Shown here one piece after another: positions 8,022 to 21,900 of a DNA stretch of 64,000 nt. Position 1 is the first letter of the stretch; each line of letters opens with the position of its first letter. Below the pieces are notes generated by a model that ran no database searches, was not told where the DNA came from, and saw only the letters and a list, made by a program, of their open reading frames with translations. Both the position numbers and the translations under genes were made by a program. This DNA comes from an uncultured Elusimicrobia bacterium (GTDB taxonomy: Bacteria; Elusimicrobiota; Elusimicrobia; Elusimicrobiales; UBA9959), in assembly GCA_903879915.1 (NCBI GenBank), contig CAIRNJ010000043.1, positions 1-64,000 on the forward strand. Reading direction: 5' to 3'.

Positions 8022-8062
8022 CAGGCGGGGGAGCTGAAGTTTCAGCTCCCCCGCCTGATTTT
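8022..8062. terminator. Bidirectional terminator, 17-bp stem
   Basis: The inverted repeat 8022-8038 / 8041-8057 (CAGGCGGGGGAGCTGAA and its complement) has 17 matching positions, the innermost pair or two probably opening as loop. ATTTT follows on the + strand. It separates the convergent kbl-like (+) and purH-like (-) genes. Confidence 0.85.
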
Positions 8063-8074
8063 AAGGGGTTGCCA

Positions 8075-9577
8075 TCAGTGCCGGAAGTGGCGGATGCCCG
8101 CGAACAGCATGGCCGCGTTCTTCGAATCGCAGAGCTCGGCGCAGTCCGCGTCGTCCTGCCAGCCGCCCGGCTGTATCACCGCGGTCACACCGGCGGCCAG
8201 CGCGGCCTGCAGCGTCTTGAGCGGCAGCGCGGCGTCGGCGGCCATCACCAGCGGCCCGGGGCCGGGCAGGATGGTGCGCTTGTCGCGCAGTTTCCAGACC
8301 GCGCCGCGCACGGCGTCGTAGGTGGAGCTTTCGGCCGCGCTCACGGCGGAAACTGCGCCGCCCTCGGCCATCACCACGGCGTAGGTCTTCGCGTATTTCA
8401 CGGCCTTCCAGGCCAGCCTTAGGGAACGCAGTTCCGCGTCCGAGGGCTTGCGGCGGGTGACGCAGGCCGGCTCGGCGGAGAACAGCGTATTGTCCTTGGC
8501 CTCTATCAGCAGGCCGCCGGCCACGGACCGTATCTCCACCTCGTGCGGCGACAGCACCGGCGCCGCCAGCGCCAACACGTGCAGCCCATCCTTCGCCCGC
8601 AGCAGTTTAAGGGCTTCGGGGCTGAAACCGGGCGCCACTACGCTTTCGATGAACGCGCCGGCAAGCTGCCGGGCGGTCTCGGCGTCGAGCTGCCGGTTGA
8701 AAGCGGCCGTCCCCCCCACCGCTCCGGCGGGGTCGGCCTTGAGCGCCCCGCGCAGACATTCCGCCTGCGTGCCGGCCGCGCACAGGCCGGTGGGCCGGTC
8801 GTGCTTCGAGATGACGCAGACGGCCTCTGCAAATTCCATCGCCAGCTCGAAAGCCGTGTCCAGGTCGAGATAATGGTTCAGGTTCAGCTCGCCGCCGGAA
8901 AGTATTTTAGCGGCGTTAAGACCGCGCGGGCGGGCGCCGCTGAGAGCGTAGAACGCGGCCTTCTGGTGGCGGTTCTCGCCGTAAGCCAGGTCGGTCACCT
9001 TCTTAAGGCTCAGCACCACCTCGTCGTTGAGCAGGTTCCCGGGCTCCGCGAGATACTGCGCCACGGTGGCGTCGTAGGCCGCCAGGCACTGCCAGGCGCG
9101 CGCCGCCAGCTGCTTCTTTATTTCGGGCTCAAGGCCGCCCGCTTCCTTCAAGGCGCGCAGCACAGGGCCGTAATCCACGGGGCTGGAGACGGTTATAACT
9201 TTATCGAAATCGCGGGCGGCGGCCCGGAGCACGGCCGAATTGGACTGGTCGAGATAGCTGGCGAGCTCCTCGATGGCGAATTCTTCCTGCCCCACGATAT
9301 TGGCGATGGGGTAGAGGTTGGCCGCCACCACGTAAAAGGCCGGCAGCTCCACGCCGTTCTCTGAAACGCAGGGAAAGCGCCCGGACAGCGCCCTGAGCAC
9401 GGCCGCGGGCACCGGCGGCGTATAGCGCACCTCTTCGGCCTCGATACCGGCCTCGGCCAGCAGCTTGAAGGTGGAGCCCGAAGCGTAGATCTCGAAGCCC
9501 AGTTCCTCCAGCCCCCGGGCGAAGTCCTCGAGGCCGGTCTTGTCGTAAACGCTAAGGTAAGCTGTCTTGTCGGGCAT
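8075..9577 (-). CDS. purH: PurH homologue with eroded active sites
   Basis: A 500-residue protein colinear with bifunctional PurH (IMP cyclohydrolase plus AICAR transformylase, last two steps of IMP synthesis). It opens YLSVYDKTGLEDFARGL and ends IQPGG...GIRHFRH like the family. Several signature motifs are missing. In the cyclohydrolase domain, the DGRVKTLHPKIHGG loop is replaced by SGRFPCVSENG and the IDIGGPxxxRxAAKN loop by LDQSNSAVLRAAARD. In the transformylase domain, KHxNPCG reads KHDRPTG (Lys-His kept), the SNA asparagine becomes Tyr (TYAVV) and SDAFFPFRD becomes ADAALPLKT. It may be a paralogue with a new role or a weak enzyme. Last gene after nusB and ligA, 22 bases from ligA. Confidence 0.8.
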   Translation of the reverse strand: MPDKTAYLSVYDKTGLEDFARGLEELGFEIYASGSTFKLLAEAGIEAEEVRYTPPVPAAVLRALSGRFPCVSENGVELPAFYVVAANLYPIANIVGQEEFAIEELASYLDQSNSAVLRAAARDFDKVITVSSPVDYGPVLRALKEAGGLEPEIKKQLAARAWQCLAAYDATVAQYLAEPGNLLNDEVVLSLKKVTDLAYGENRHQKAAFYALSGARPRGLNAAKILSGGELNLNHYLDLDTAFELAMEFAEAVCVISKHDRPTGLCAAGTQAECLRGALKADPAGAVGGTAAFNRQLDAETARQLAGAFIESVVAPGFSPEALKLLRAKDGLHVLALAAPVLSPHEVEIRSVAGGLLIEAKDNTLFSAEPACVTRRKPSDAELRSLRLAWKAVKYAKTYAVVMAEGGAVSAVSAAESSTYDAVRGAVWKLRDKRTILPGPGPLVMAADAALPLKTLQAALAAGVTAVIQPGGWQDDADCAELCDSKNAAMLFAGIRHFRH

Positions 9578-9599
9578 GTTCGTTGCGCTGTCCGGCCGC

Positions 9600-12031
<2,432 letters not shown>

Positions 12032-12104
12032 AAAGACCTTGCATATATATTACTAAATTTATAAGCGCGAAGGACGGCCCGCGCGCCCGGGCTCGCTTAT
12101 TCGT

Positions 12105-12133
12105 TTGCCATCCGATATATTCTTTGATACACT
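12105..12133 (+). promoter_or_regulatory. Sigma-70-type promoter for the slipin gene
   Basis: TTGCCA (12105-12110), a 17-base spacer and TACACT (12128-12133) form a plausible -35/-10 pair upstream of the slipin gene. The ribosome-binding site GGAGG (12161-12165) follows. The divergent nusB operon starts about 75 bases upstream. Confidence 0.5.
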
Positions 12134-12170
12134 TTAGACTGGCGGGAATCTAACGTTCACGGAGGTCAAA

Positions 12171-12920
12171 ATGTTCACAACACCCCTGATAATAATAATA
12201 GTGGTGATCCTGTTTTCCAGCATAAAGGTGCTGAACGAGTACGAGCGCGGCGTAACGCTGACGCTCGGCCGCTTCACCGGCGTAAAAGGCCCCGGGCTTA
12301 TTTTCCTGATCCCCGGCGTGCAGCAGATGTTCCGCATGAGCACCCGCGTGGTGGTGCTCGACGTGCCCCCGCAGGACGTAATCACCCGCGACAACATCTC
12401 GGTGAAGGTCAACGCCGTGATCTATTTCCGCGTGATCGATCCCCAGGCCGCGGTGCTCAACGTCGAGAACTATATGTACGCCACCAGCCAGCTCGCCCAG
12501 ACCACGCTCAGGAGCGTGCTCGGCCAGCAGGAGCTCGACGACCTGCTCGCCCAGCGCGACAAGATCAACAAGAACCTGCAGGAGATCCTGGACCTGCACA
12601 CCGAGCCGTGGGGCATTAAGATCTCCAGCGTCGAGGTCAAGAACGTGGACCTGCCGCAGGACATGCAGCGCGCCATCGCCCGCCAGGCCGAAGCCGAGCG
12701 CGAACGCCGCGCCAAGGTCATTCACGCCGAGGGCGAGTTCCAGGCCGCGCAGAAGCTCTCCGACGCCGCGCAGATCATGGCGATGAACCCCACTTCGATC
12801 CAGCTCAGGTACCTGCAGACCCTGACCGAGATCTCCACGGAGAAGAACTCGACGATAATCTTCCCCGTGCCGATGGACCTTATCAAGATGTTCATGGAGA
12901 ACCGCAAGCCGCAGGCGTAA
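12171..12920 (+). CDS. Slipin (SPFH/stomatin-like membrane protein)
   Basis: A 249-residue prokaryotic stomatin. It starts with one hydrophobic segment (about residues 4-20), then the SPFH/Band-7 domain with [19 protein letters not shown] and [17 protein letters not shown]. An alanine/glutamate-rich coiled coil follows ([19 protein letters not shown]). Slipins form membrane-bound oligomers and often partner with an NfeD protein in membrane microdomains or quality control. No nfeD gene is seen here. It appears to be a single-gene transcript with its own promoter and a strong terminator. Confidence 0.92.
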   Translation: MFTTPLIIIIVVILFSSIKVLNEYERGVTLTLGRFTGVKGPGLIFLIPGVQQMFRMSTRVVVLDVPPQDVITRDNISVKVNAVIYFRVIDPQAAVLNVENYMYATSQLAQTTLRSVLGQQELDDLLAQRDKINKNLQEILDLHTEPWGIKISSVEVKNVDLPQDMQRAIARQAEAERERRAKVIHAEGEFQAAQKLSDAAQIMAMNPTSIQLRYLQTLTEISTEKNSTIIFPVPMDLIKMFMENRKPQA

Positions 12921-12938
12921 GAGCGCCCGCGGGCAGCG

Positions 12939-12973
12939 AGCCGGTCCGGCCTTAAAACCGGACCGGCTTTTTT
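12939..12973 (+). terminator. Rho-independent terminator after the slipin gene
   Basis: An 11-bp perfect stem, AGCCGGTCCGG (12939-12949) with CCGGACCGGCT (12958-12968), has an 8-base loop and a run of six T (12968-12973). Confidence 0.88.
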
Positions 12974-12997
12974 CCCCCGCCCGCAGCGGCCCCGCCT

Positions 12998-14104
12998 ATG
13001 CCCGGACTTTACGTTCACATTCCCTTCTGCAGGCAGAAATGCGGCTACTGCGATTTCGCCTCCACGGCGGAACTGGCCGCGCCGGACGGGAGTTGCCGCG
13101 TGGCCGCCTACCTCGGGGCCCTGGAGGGAGAAGCGCGCGCCTACGCGCGCCTGGCCGGCTCCTTCGACACCCTTTACGTGGGAGGCGGAACCCCCAGCCT
13201 GCTGTCGGCCGCCCAGCTGGAGAAATTTTTCTCGATAATAAATTCCCTGACCGGCCCCGCCGGGAAGCTGGCGGAAGCCACGTTCGAAGCCAACCCCGAG
13301 AGCCTGGACGAAGAGAAAGCCGGCCTGTTCAGGCGCGCCGGCATAAACCGCGTCAGCCTGGGCCTGCAGGCGGCGCAGGACAGGCTGCTGCGCGGCCTGG
13401 GGCGCGTGGCCATGTCGGGCGACTTCGCCCGGGCCTACAAGGTGCTGCGCGCCGCGGGGTTCGAGAACATAAACGCCGACCTTATGTGCGGCCTGCCGGG
13501 ACAGAGCCTGGTCGATTTCACCGAGTCCCTGGACTGGCTGCTGGCCATGCGCCCGGAACACGTCTCGCTGTACGCGCTGGAAGTGCACGAGGGCACGCTT
13601 TTCTACAAGCAGGGAGTGAAAGAGGCGCCTGAAGCCGCCGCGGAAATGTACGAGGCCGCCGCGGCCGCGCTGGAAGCCGCCGGGCTCCTGCGCTACGAGA
13701 TCTCTAATTTCGCGCGCGAAGGCCGCCGGTGCCGGCACAACCTGAATTACTGGGAACAGGGCAGTTACCTGGGGCTGGGCCCGGCCGCAGCCTCCTACCT
13801 GGACGGCGAGCGCCGGACCAACACCGGTGACCTGGAAACTTACCTGACCTCGGTAGCGGCGCAGGGGGTCCCGGCGGCCGGGTCCCGCGAAACCCTTACC
13901 GGGCGCGCCCGGCTGGCCGAGAAGATCATGCTGGGGCTGCGCAAAACGGACGGGGTGGAACTCGAAAGTGATATAATTACGGAGTTCAGCGGGGAAATAG
14001 ACCGGCTGCTCGCCCAGGGCCTTATAGAGAAGAACGGCCGCACGATAAAGATAAAAAGCAGCCGGCTTTACCTGTCGAACGCCGTTTTCCGCGAGTTCGT
14101 GTAA
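12998..14104 (+). CDS. hemW: HemW-type radical SAM protein
   Basis: A 368-residue radical SAM protein of the HemN/HemW family. The iron-sulfur motif CRQKCGYC gives Cys11, Cys15 and Cys18. GGGTPSLL and NPESLD are family motifs in the barrel, and a HemN C-terminal domain follows (about 290-368). Members of this length lacking the HemN N-terminal extension are HemW, a heme-binding chaperone thought to deliver heme, rather than the anaerobic coproporphyrinogen III dehydrogenase. The start ATG has little Shine-Dalgarno support, but IPFC directly after it is the family's usual opening. valS follows after 12 bases. Confidence 0.88.
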   Translation: MPGLYVHIPFCRQKCGYCDFASTAELAAPDGSCRVAAYLGALEGEARAYARLAGSFDTLYVGGGTPSLLSAAQLEKFFSIINSLTGPAGKLAEATFEANPESLDEEKAGLFRRAGINRVSLGLQAAQDRLLRGLGRVAMSGDFARAYKVLRAAGFENINADLMCGLPGQSLVDFTESLDWLLAMRPEHVSLYALEVHEGTLFYKQGVKEAPEAAAEMYEAAAAALEAAGLLRYEISNFAREGRRCRHNLNYWEQGSYLGLGPAAASYLDGERRTNTGDLETYLTSVAAQGVPAAGSRETLTGRARLAEKIMLGLRKTDGVELESDIITEFSGEIDRLLAQGLIEKNGRTIKIKSSRLYLSNAVFREFV

Positions 14105-14116
14105 GGAAAGTCAAAC

Positions 14117-16819
<2,703 letters not shown>

Positions 16820-16826
16820 GAAACAT

Positions 16827-17150
16827 ATGAACTTCCCATTCGACCTTCGCAGATTCTGGATACGGAAAGACCGGGAGCAGTACCTGCTTTCCGGGGCGAT
16901 ACTTACCGCCATAATCTCCTCCTATGTCTCCGCCCACTGGCATTTCATGGACACGGTGGACGTATTGAGGAACATAAAGGTCTCCTCCCAGGGGTCGGAC
17001 AAACCCCAGATCAAAAAGATACGCGAAGTGGAGTACATCGCCCCTAAGGTCAAAGGCGGGAACAGGAAATATTACCACATCGACCTGGAGAAGAATCCGG
17101 CGATGCCGCAGCTCGAAGAGACCGAGCCGGGGCCGGCTAAACCTAAATAA
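16827..17150 (+). CDS. Unknown single-pass membrane protein
   Basis: A 107-residue protein that I do not recognise. Start chosen at ATG 16827 because AGGA (16818-16821), overlapping the valS stop, is well placed; an in-frame GTG at 16809 would add six residues. A basic N-terminus precedes one membrane segment (about residues 18-38, YLLSGAILTAIISSYVSAHW). A polar tail then ends in a Pro/Glu/Lys-rich stretch. The N-in orientation suggested by the basic end would place the tail outside the cytoplasm. It sits between valS and another membrane protein in the same operon, so the two may act together. Confidence 0.6.
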   Translation: MNFPFDLRRFWIRKDREQYLLSGAILTAIISSYVSAHWHFMDTVDVLRNIKVSSQGSDKPQIKKIREVEYIAPKVKGGNRKYYHIDLEKNPAMPQLEETEPGPAKPK

Positions 17151-17151
17151 C

Positions 17152-17799
17152 ATGACTACAGGCGTTCGTTCCGCTAAAAAAATATTTTTACTGCCCCTGC
17201 TGGCGCTGACCCTGCCGGTGCTGGCGCAGCTCCCCTCCCTGCACGCCCAGGTGCCGCCGCCGGGGCAGGACGCCGCCTTCGACTATACCCCGGAGAAAGG
17301 CGAGCAGATAGAGGAGCCGGAAAGGCCCACCGTACGGATAAACCTCAACGACGTGGAAGTGATACGCCATCCGCAGATGGGAACTATCTTCATCTCGAAA
17401 CACCGCTGGCGCAACTGGGTGGAAAGGTCGCTGTACCTGATACTGGTGAACATCGCCCTGCTGGTCATACTGGGCTCGCTGCCGAAGAACGACGAGAACA
17501 ATCTTATCGTTTCTTATTTCCTCTCGGGGATCAGCTTCATGCTCGCGTTCTGGATCTTCCTGTGCGCGCTGCTGCTTTTTAAATTCAGGTCCTTGACCGG
17601 CGTTTACGTGCTGCCGGTCTCGGCGGCCATGTGCGGGGCCACCTATTACCTGCTGCTGAAAGTGAAACAAGCGGACATCTCGCTGTCGGACCTGAAAGAC
17701 TCCTTCAGGCAGCAGAACCGCGCGGGCAGCTCCGACCAGCGCCTGTCCTCGGTGGACGGCTCTCCCGGCGACTGGCCGGAACAGGATTTCCTTAAGTAA
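17152..17799 (+). CDS. Unknown exported/multi-spanning membrane protein
   Basis: A 215-residue protein with no family I can name. It begins with a signal-peptide-like stretch (about 1-32, basic start, LLPLLALTLPVLA core, ending SLHAQ). A proline-rich region of about 50 residues follows, then three hydrophobic segments (about 87-104, 112-141 and 146-166) and a polar C-terminal tail of about 45 residues. Only one base separates it from the preceding membrane protein, suggesting a two-protein module. It is followed by the convergent PorV-type gene. Confidence 0.6.
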   Translation: MTTGVRSAKKIFLLPLLALTLPVLAQLPSLHAQVPPPGQDAAFDYTPEKGEQIEEPERPTVRINLNDVEVIRHPQMGTIFISKHRWRNWVERSLYLILVNIALLVILGSLPKNDENNLIVSYFLSGISFMLAFWIFLCALLLFKFRSLTGVYVLPVSAAMCGATYYLLLKVKQADISLSDLKDSFRQQNRAGSSDQRLSSVDGSPGDWPEQDFLK

Positions 17800-17815
17800 T
17801 AAGCTGAGGCGCAGC

Positions 17816-17852
17816 GCGGCGGGAACAGGAAGCCCCGCCGCTATCCGCATTT
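17816..17852. terminator. Possible terminator between convergent genes
   Basis: GCGGCGGG (17816-17823) pairs with CCCGCCGC (17834-17841) over a 10-base loop. A short TTTT run comes only 8 bases later (17849-17852), so the + strand signal is imperfect. It is the only hairpin found between the unknown membrane gene (+) and the PorV-type gene (-). Confidence 0.4.
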
Positions 17853-17862
17853 TCCGCCGCGG

Positions 17863-18792
17863 TCAGAACCCTATGCGGAAACCGAAACGGTGCACGCTGC
17901 CCAGGTCCCCGAAAGGCAGGAAAGCGTAATCCACGTCCAGGCCGGCCACTTTTACGCCGAAGCCGAGGCTTAGCCCCGCTTCGGAGCCGAGGTTGGCGGT
18001 ATCGTAGCCGAACTTATAGCCGCCGCGCAGGGCGAAGCTCGGGCGGACCCAGTATTCCGCGCCCACGGCCGGGTAGATCTTTTCGTCCAGCAGATATTCG
18101 CTGACCTCGCCGGCCACGTTCAGGGCCTTCGAAGCTTTATAGAGCAGGCCGGCCCTCAGACAGACGGGCAGCGGATCGGCCTCCTCCTCGAATTTCATTT
18201 TCGTGCCGAAGTTCTGCAAGGCCAGCGAAAGGTTGATCTTCGGAGTGGCGCGGTAAATGGCCCCGACGTCCGCCGCCAGCGCGACGGCCGATTTATCGTA
18301 TATCGTCGAGCGGACCACTTTCACGGCGAAGCCGCCGTCCAGGCGCGGCAGCGCGCCGGGCATGACGTCCTTAGCCGCGTAAGCCAGCGTAACGGCCATG
18401 TCGCTGGAACCGAAAGTGCCCAGCTCGGGCACGACGCCGGCCGAGTCCGAAAGCCCGCGCCTTTCGATCCCTCCGACCGTAAGGAAAGTCGCCCCGAACC
18501 CGAACCGGCGGCCGCCCGCCGTGCCCGCGTAGGAAAGGTTCCCCATCTTGGCGTCCTGCAGGTAGGTCGAGAAATCCAGCGCGGCGGCCCGCCCGTCGAA
18601 CTGGGCGAGACCCGCCGGGTTTATGAAGACCGCGCCGGGATCGTCCGCCTGGGCGCTGAAAGCGCCGGCCATGCTTACCGCGCGCGGGCTCATGGCCACC
18701 TTCAGGAAGTTAGCCGCCGTGGTGCCGGCGCCGGAAGCGTAAGCCCCGGCCGGCAGGGACAGCGCGATAGAAAGAATAAATAGCTTTTTCAT
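17863..18792 (-). CDS. PorV/PorQ-family outer-membrane protein
   Basis: A 309-residue exported beta-barrel protein. It has a signal peptide (about 1-19, ending AYASG). The N-terminal signature FLKVAMSPRAVSMAGAF followed by DPGAVFINPAGLA is typical of PorV/UPF0164-type proteins in the FadL-like group. Alternating hydrophobic strands end in RFGFRIGF with a terminal Phe, as in outer-membrane barrels. In the type IX secretion system PorV shuttles cargo bearing a C-terminal sorting domain to the attachment complex. Here it lies directly downstream of a giant protein with such a domain. No other T9SS core gene is visible. It is the last gene of the minus-strand giant-protein locus. Confidence 0.82.
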   Translation of the reverse strand: MKKLFILSIALSLPAGAYASGAGTTAANFLKVAMSPRAVSMAGAFSAQADDPGAVFINPAGLAQFDGRAAALDFSTYLQDAKMGNLSYAGTAGGRRFGFGATFLTVGGIERRGLSDSAGVVPELGTFGSSDMAVTLAYAAKDVMPGALPRLDGGFAVKVVRSTIYDKSAVALAADVGAIYRATPKINLSLALQNFGTKMKFEEEADPLPVCLRAGLLYKASKALNVAGEVSEYLLDEKIYPAVGAEYWVRPSFALRGGYKFGYDTANLGSEAGLSLGFGVKVAGLDVDYAFLPFGDLGSVHRFGFRIGF

Positions 18793-18811
18793 AAAATACC
18801 TCGGCCACTTA

Positions 18812-18894
18812 ACGCCCGTCGGGCGTACTAGCTGAATTCGCCGCCTGGGCGCGGAAGCCGCGCTGAGCGGCTCCGCGTTCCCGCGGCGGAATTC
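18812..18894 (-). promoter_or_regulatory. Nested inverted repeats between the giant gene and porV
   Basis: Two structures lie in the 123-base gap. A short palindrome, ACGCCC/GGGCGT, spans 18812-18826. A longer imperfect cruciform spans 18834-18894: GAATTC-GCCGCC outside pairs with GGCGG-AATTC, and GCGGAAGCCGC (18851-18861) inside pairs with GCGGCTCCGC (18867-18876). Neither is followed by a T run on the minus strand. It could be an intra-operon processing, stability or attenuation element. Confidence 0.45.
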
Positions 18895-18915
18895 CCCTGC
18901 GCTGCACCGGCCTGA

Positions 18916-21900
18916 CTACTTTATTATCGCCATCTTATGGGCCTTGCTGCCCAGCTGTTTGCCGTCCAGGTAGGTCAGCATGAAGTAGACGCCGGAGGCG
19001 CATTTCGCCCCGTTGTCGTTCCTGCCGTCCCACTCGGAATAATATATCTCCCCTCCGGCCCTGACCCCGTCGGTTATAGTGCGCACCTTCTCGCCGGCCA
19101 CGTTATAGATGACGAACTTCATGTTCCCCGACTTCCCGGCGGGCAGGTGATACTTTATCAGCGTGCCGTAGGTGGCGTACGGATTGGCTATCCCGGACGC
19201 GCCTCTGTCGGAGCTCAGCGCCACGCTCTTGCTCTTCAGGTCGAACGGGTTGGGCATGTTGTACACGACGAAGCCCGCGCCCGCATAGGCCACGCCCGTG
19301 GGCGGCATGGCCGTGAACACGGCGAAGCGCCCGCTCTGTGTGGTGCTCGCGGCGGAAGGCACGTAGCGGCCGTTTACGACCGCGCTCATCCCGAGGCGCT
19401 TGCGGCCCAGCGGGGTGTCAATGCCGCCGGTCCCCTCGTGCGCGCCGGTCAGGGCGGCCACATCTACGGACAGCACGCCCAGCACCGGGTCCAGGGTGTA
19501 GTCGCCGGGCACCTCCAGCCAGCCGCCGGTAGCGGCGTCGTACTGGTAGATGCGCAGGTTGCCGTTCTCCGGCGCCTTGTTCTTATCGTAGGTCAGCGTC
19601 AGCGTGAACGGCTTATTGATCGAGGCGTTCTCGAGCTCCATGTTATAGACCTCGGAAGCCATCAGGTCCTGTATGGCCTGCGCCAGGTTCAGGTCGCCCT
19701 TGGCGGTCCTGATGGTGCGCACAGCGGGCAGCCCGCTGAAGAAGCCGCCCACCAGCCCGTCCGAGGCAGAGGCGCGGTATACCGAGGAGCGGTAGCCCGA
19801 AGTACCGCTGGCGGTGCCGCTGGAGGTAAGCGCGCCGGCGTCCAGCTCGATGCCGGAATAGTCCCCGTTCCCGGGGTCCATCTGCACGTCTCCGCCCTGT
19901 ATGGCCTCCTCCTGTATGTACTGCTCGGCCCGGCCCTGGTCGACGGAGCTGTAGATCACGGCCTTCTCCATCGTGTTCGCGCCGTCGCCGGCCGAGACGT
20001 ACACGGTGTAGTACAGCTGCGTGAGCGACTCGGTGAAGCGGCCCAGGTAGGTGTTGTTGGGCCCGGGCATCAGCGCCACGGCCGCGGCGTTGACGGCGTC
20101 GTACACCGCGCCCTCGTTCACCGTACAGACAGGCATGGAGACCAGCTGCTTGGGCGAGATGATGGTGACGTCCACCTGGCCGGCCCCGGCCGGGGACTTG
20201 ATCACCGTCACTTTTATCTGCGGCGCCACCTCGCACATGACTATGTCCGGCAGGTAAGTGACGCCTTCCGTCACCGCGTCGCCGGCCACGTCGAGCGTTG
20301 CGGGCAGCTTGCCAGGGTAGAAGGCAGTGACCTTGTAGTTGTGCCCCGGCACCACGCCGGAGAGGTCGTAATCGCCGTCGTCGTTGGTGGTGGCCTCTAT
20401 CTTGGCCAGGTACTCCGACGGATGCAGGGTGTTATAGGTCTCGTCGTAGGCCACTACTGTGACCCCCGCCGCCGTGAGCGGCGCCGGGAACTTGCTCAGG
20501 TACACCTTGCCCGACATGTTCGACTGCGACGGCGTCAGGTAGAAGTCCAGCCGCGCGGAATCGTCGCCGGTCGGGGAACCGGCCAGAGAGGTCTTCTGGC
20601 CCGCTTTCACGAAACCGTCGCGCGTTACTTCCAGGCGGTAGATGCCCGACGGCAGGCCGCTGAACCTGAAGGAGCCGTCGCCGGCCGTAGTAGTGAACTT
20701 CTCCACGGTCCGGTGCTTCAGGTATACCACGGCGTTGTCCAGGCCGGAGCCGGTCACGGTGCTCTTCACCGTACCGTAAATATCCCCGGTGCGCACGGTC
20801 TGCTCGTCGAAGTTGAACGGATAGCTGCCGTTATACGAGGAGGCGAGCGGCAGGGTTATCTCCTTGGTCACGGGCGGATAGTTGGGGTTGGAGAATACCG
20901 CCGTATAGCGCCCGGCCGCCAGGCCGGACACCATGAACCGGACGGGATGCGCCGCGAAATACGCCCGCACCAGGGCCTTGTCCTTGGTCTGCAGCGCGGC
21001 CTCGAAGTCCGCGAACTGCGCGCCGCCGGGCAGGCCCGCGGAATACCCGCGCAGGTCGCCGGCCGCGTCATAGACCATCACGGCGGGGATCACCGAGTAT
21101 ATCTCGCTGAAGTTGGAGAATACGCGGTCCAGGTCGGCGTCGGAATAGATCCGCTCGCCGAGCATGGTCCCCTCCAGCAGCTCCGCGCCGGGCGCGCCGC
21201 TCACGCTGACCGGCAGCGGCTGGGCGTCGGTGCCCAGCCCCGCCGCGCTGGTGGAGCGCTGCACGGAGAAGCCGCGCACCTTGGCTATAAAGGCGGCGAA
21301 GTGGTCGTAGCTGGCGGGACTCCCGGCGGGAGCGTACCGCGCGCCCATCGTCAGGTAGAAGTCGTACTTCCCGATAAGCATCACTTTGGGGTCCCAGGTC
21401 TGCGTCGTGGTGCTGTAGCTGAAGGCGAAAACATCGTCGCCGAACAGCAGTTCGGTGAGCTTCTTCTGGCTCATGGCCACGCCGGATTCCACCGGGATCA
21501 TACGGTAGGTCCAGGCCGGGGTAGAGATGACCGGCAGCGTGGAGCCCGAGACCTGCGGCTGCACCACCAGGCCGTCGGCCAGCTTCAGCGTGACCTGCGT
21601 GACCTTGCCGGGCACTACGGCCACGTTGGACACTGCCGGCGCGGCCCAGCGGAAGCCCAGTCCGTTGGGCTTCATGGTCACGGTGTACAGGCCGGGCGCC
21701 AGGTTGGGGAACTCGAAGGCGCCGTAATCGTCCACGCTCCAGGCCTCGTTCACGTCCACGTTCTGCCCGCGCAGCAGGATGTCCAGGCTGTGGGCCTGCT
21801 CCTCAGGCAGGTTCGCGGCCGGCTTGTAGCTGGAGCCGTCCGGCATTTTTACCACGCCTTTGAGCGAACCGGCCTTCGTCACCACGAAGTTCATCGTAAG

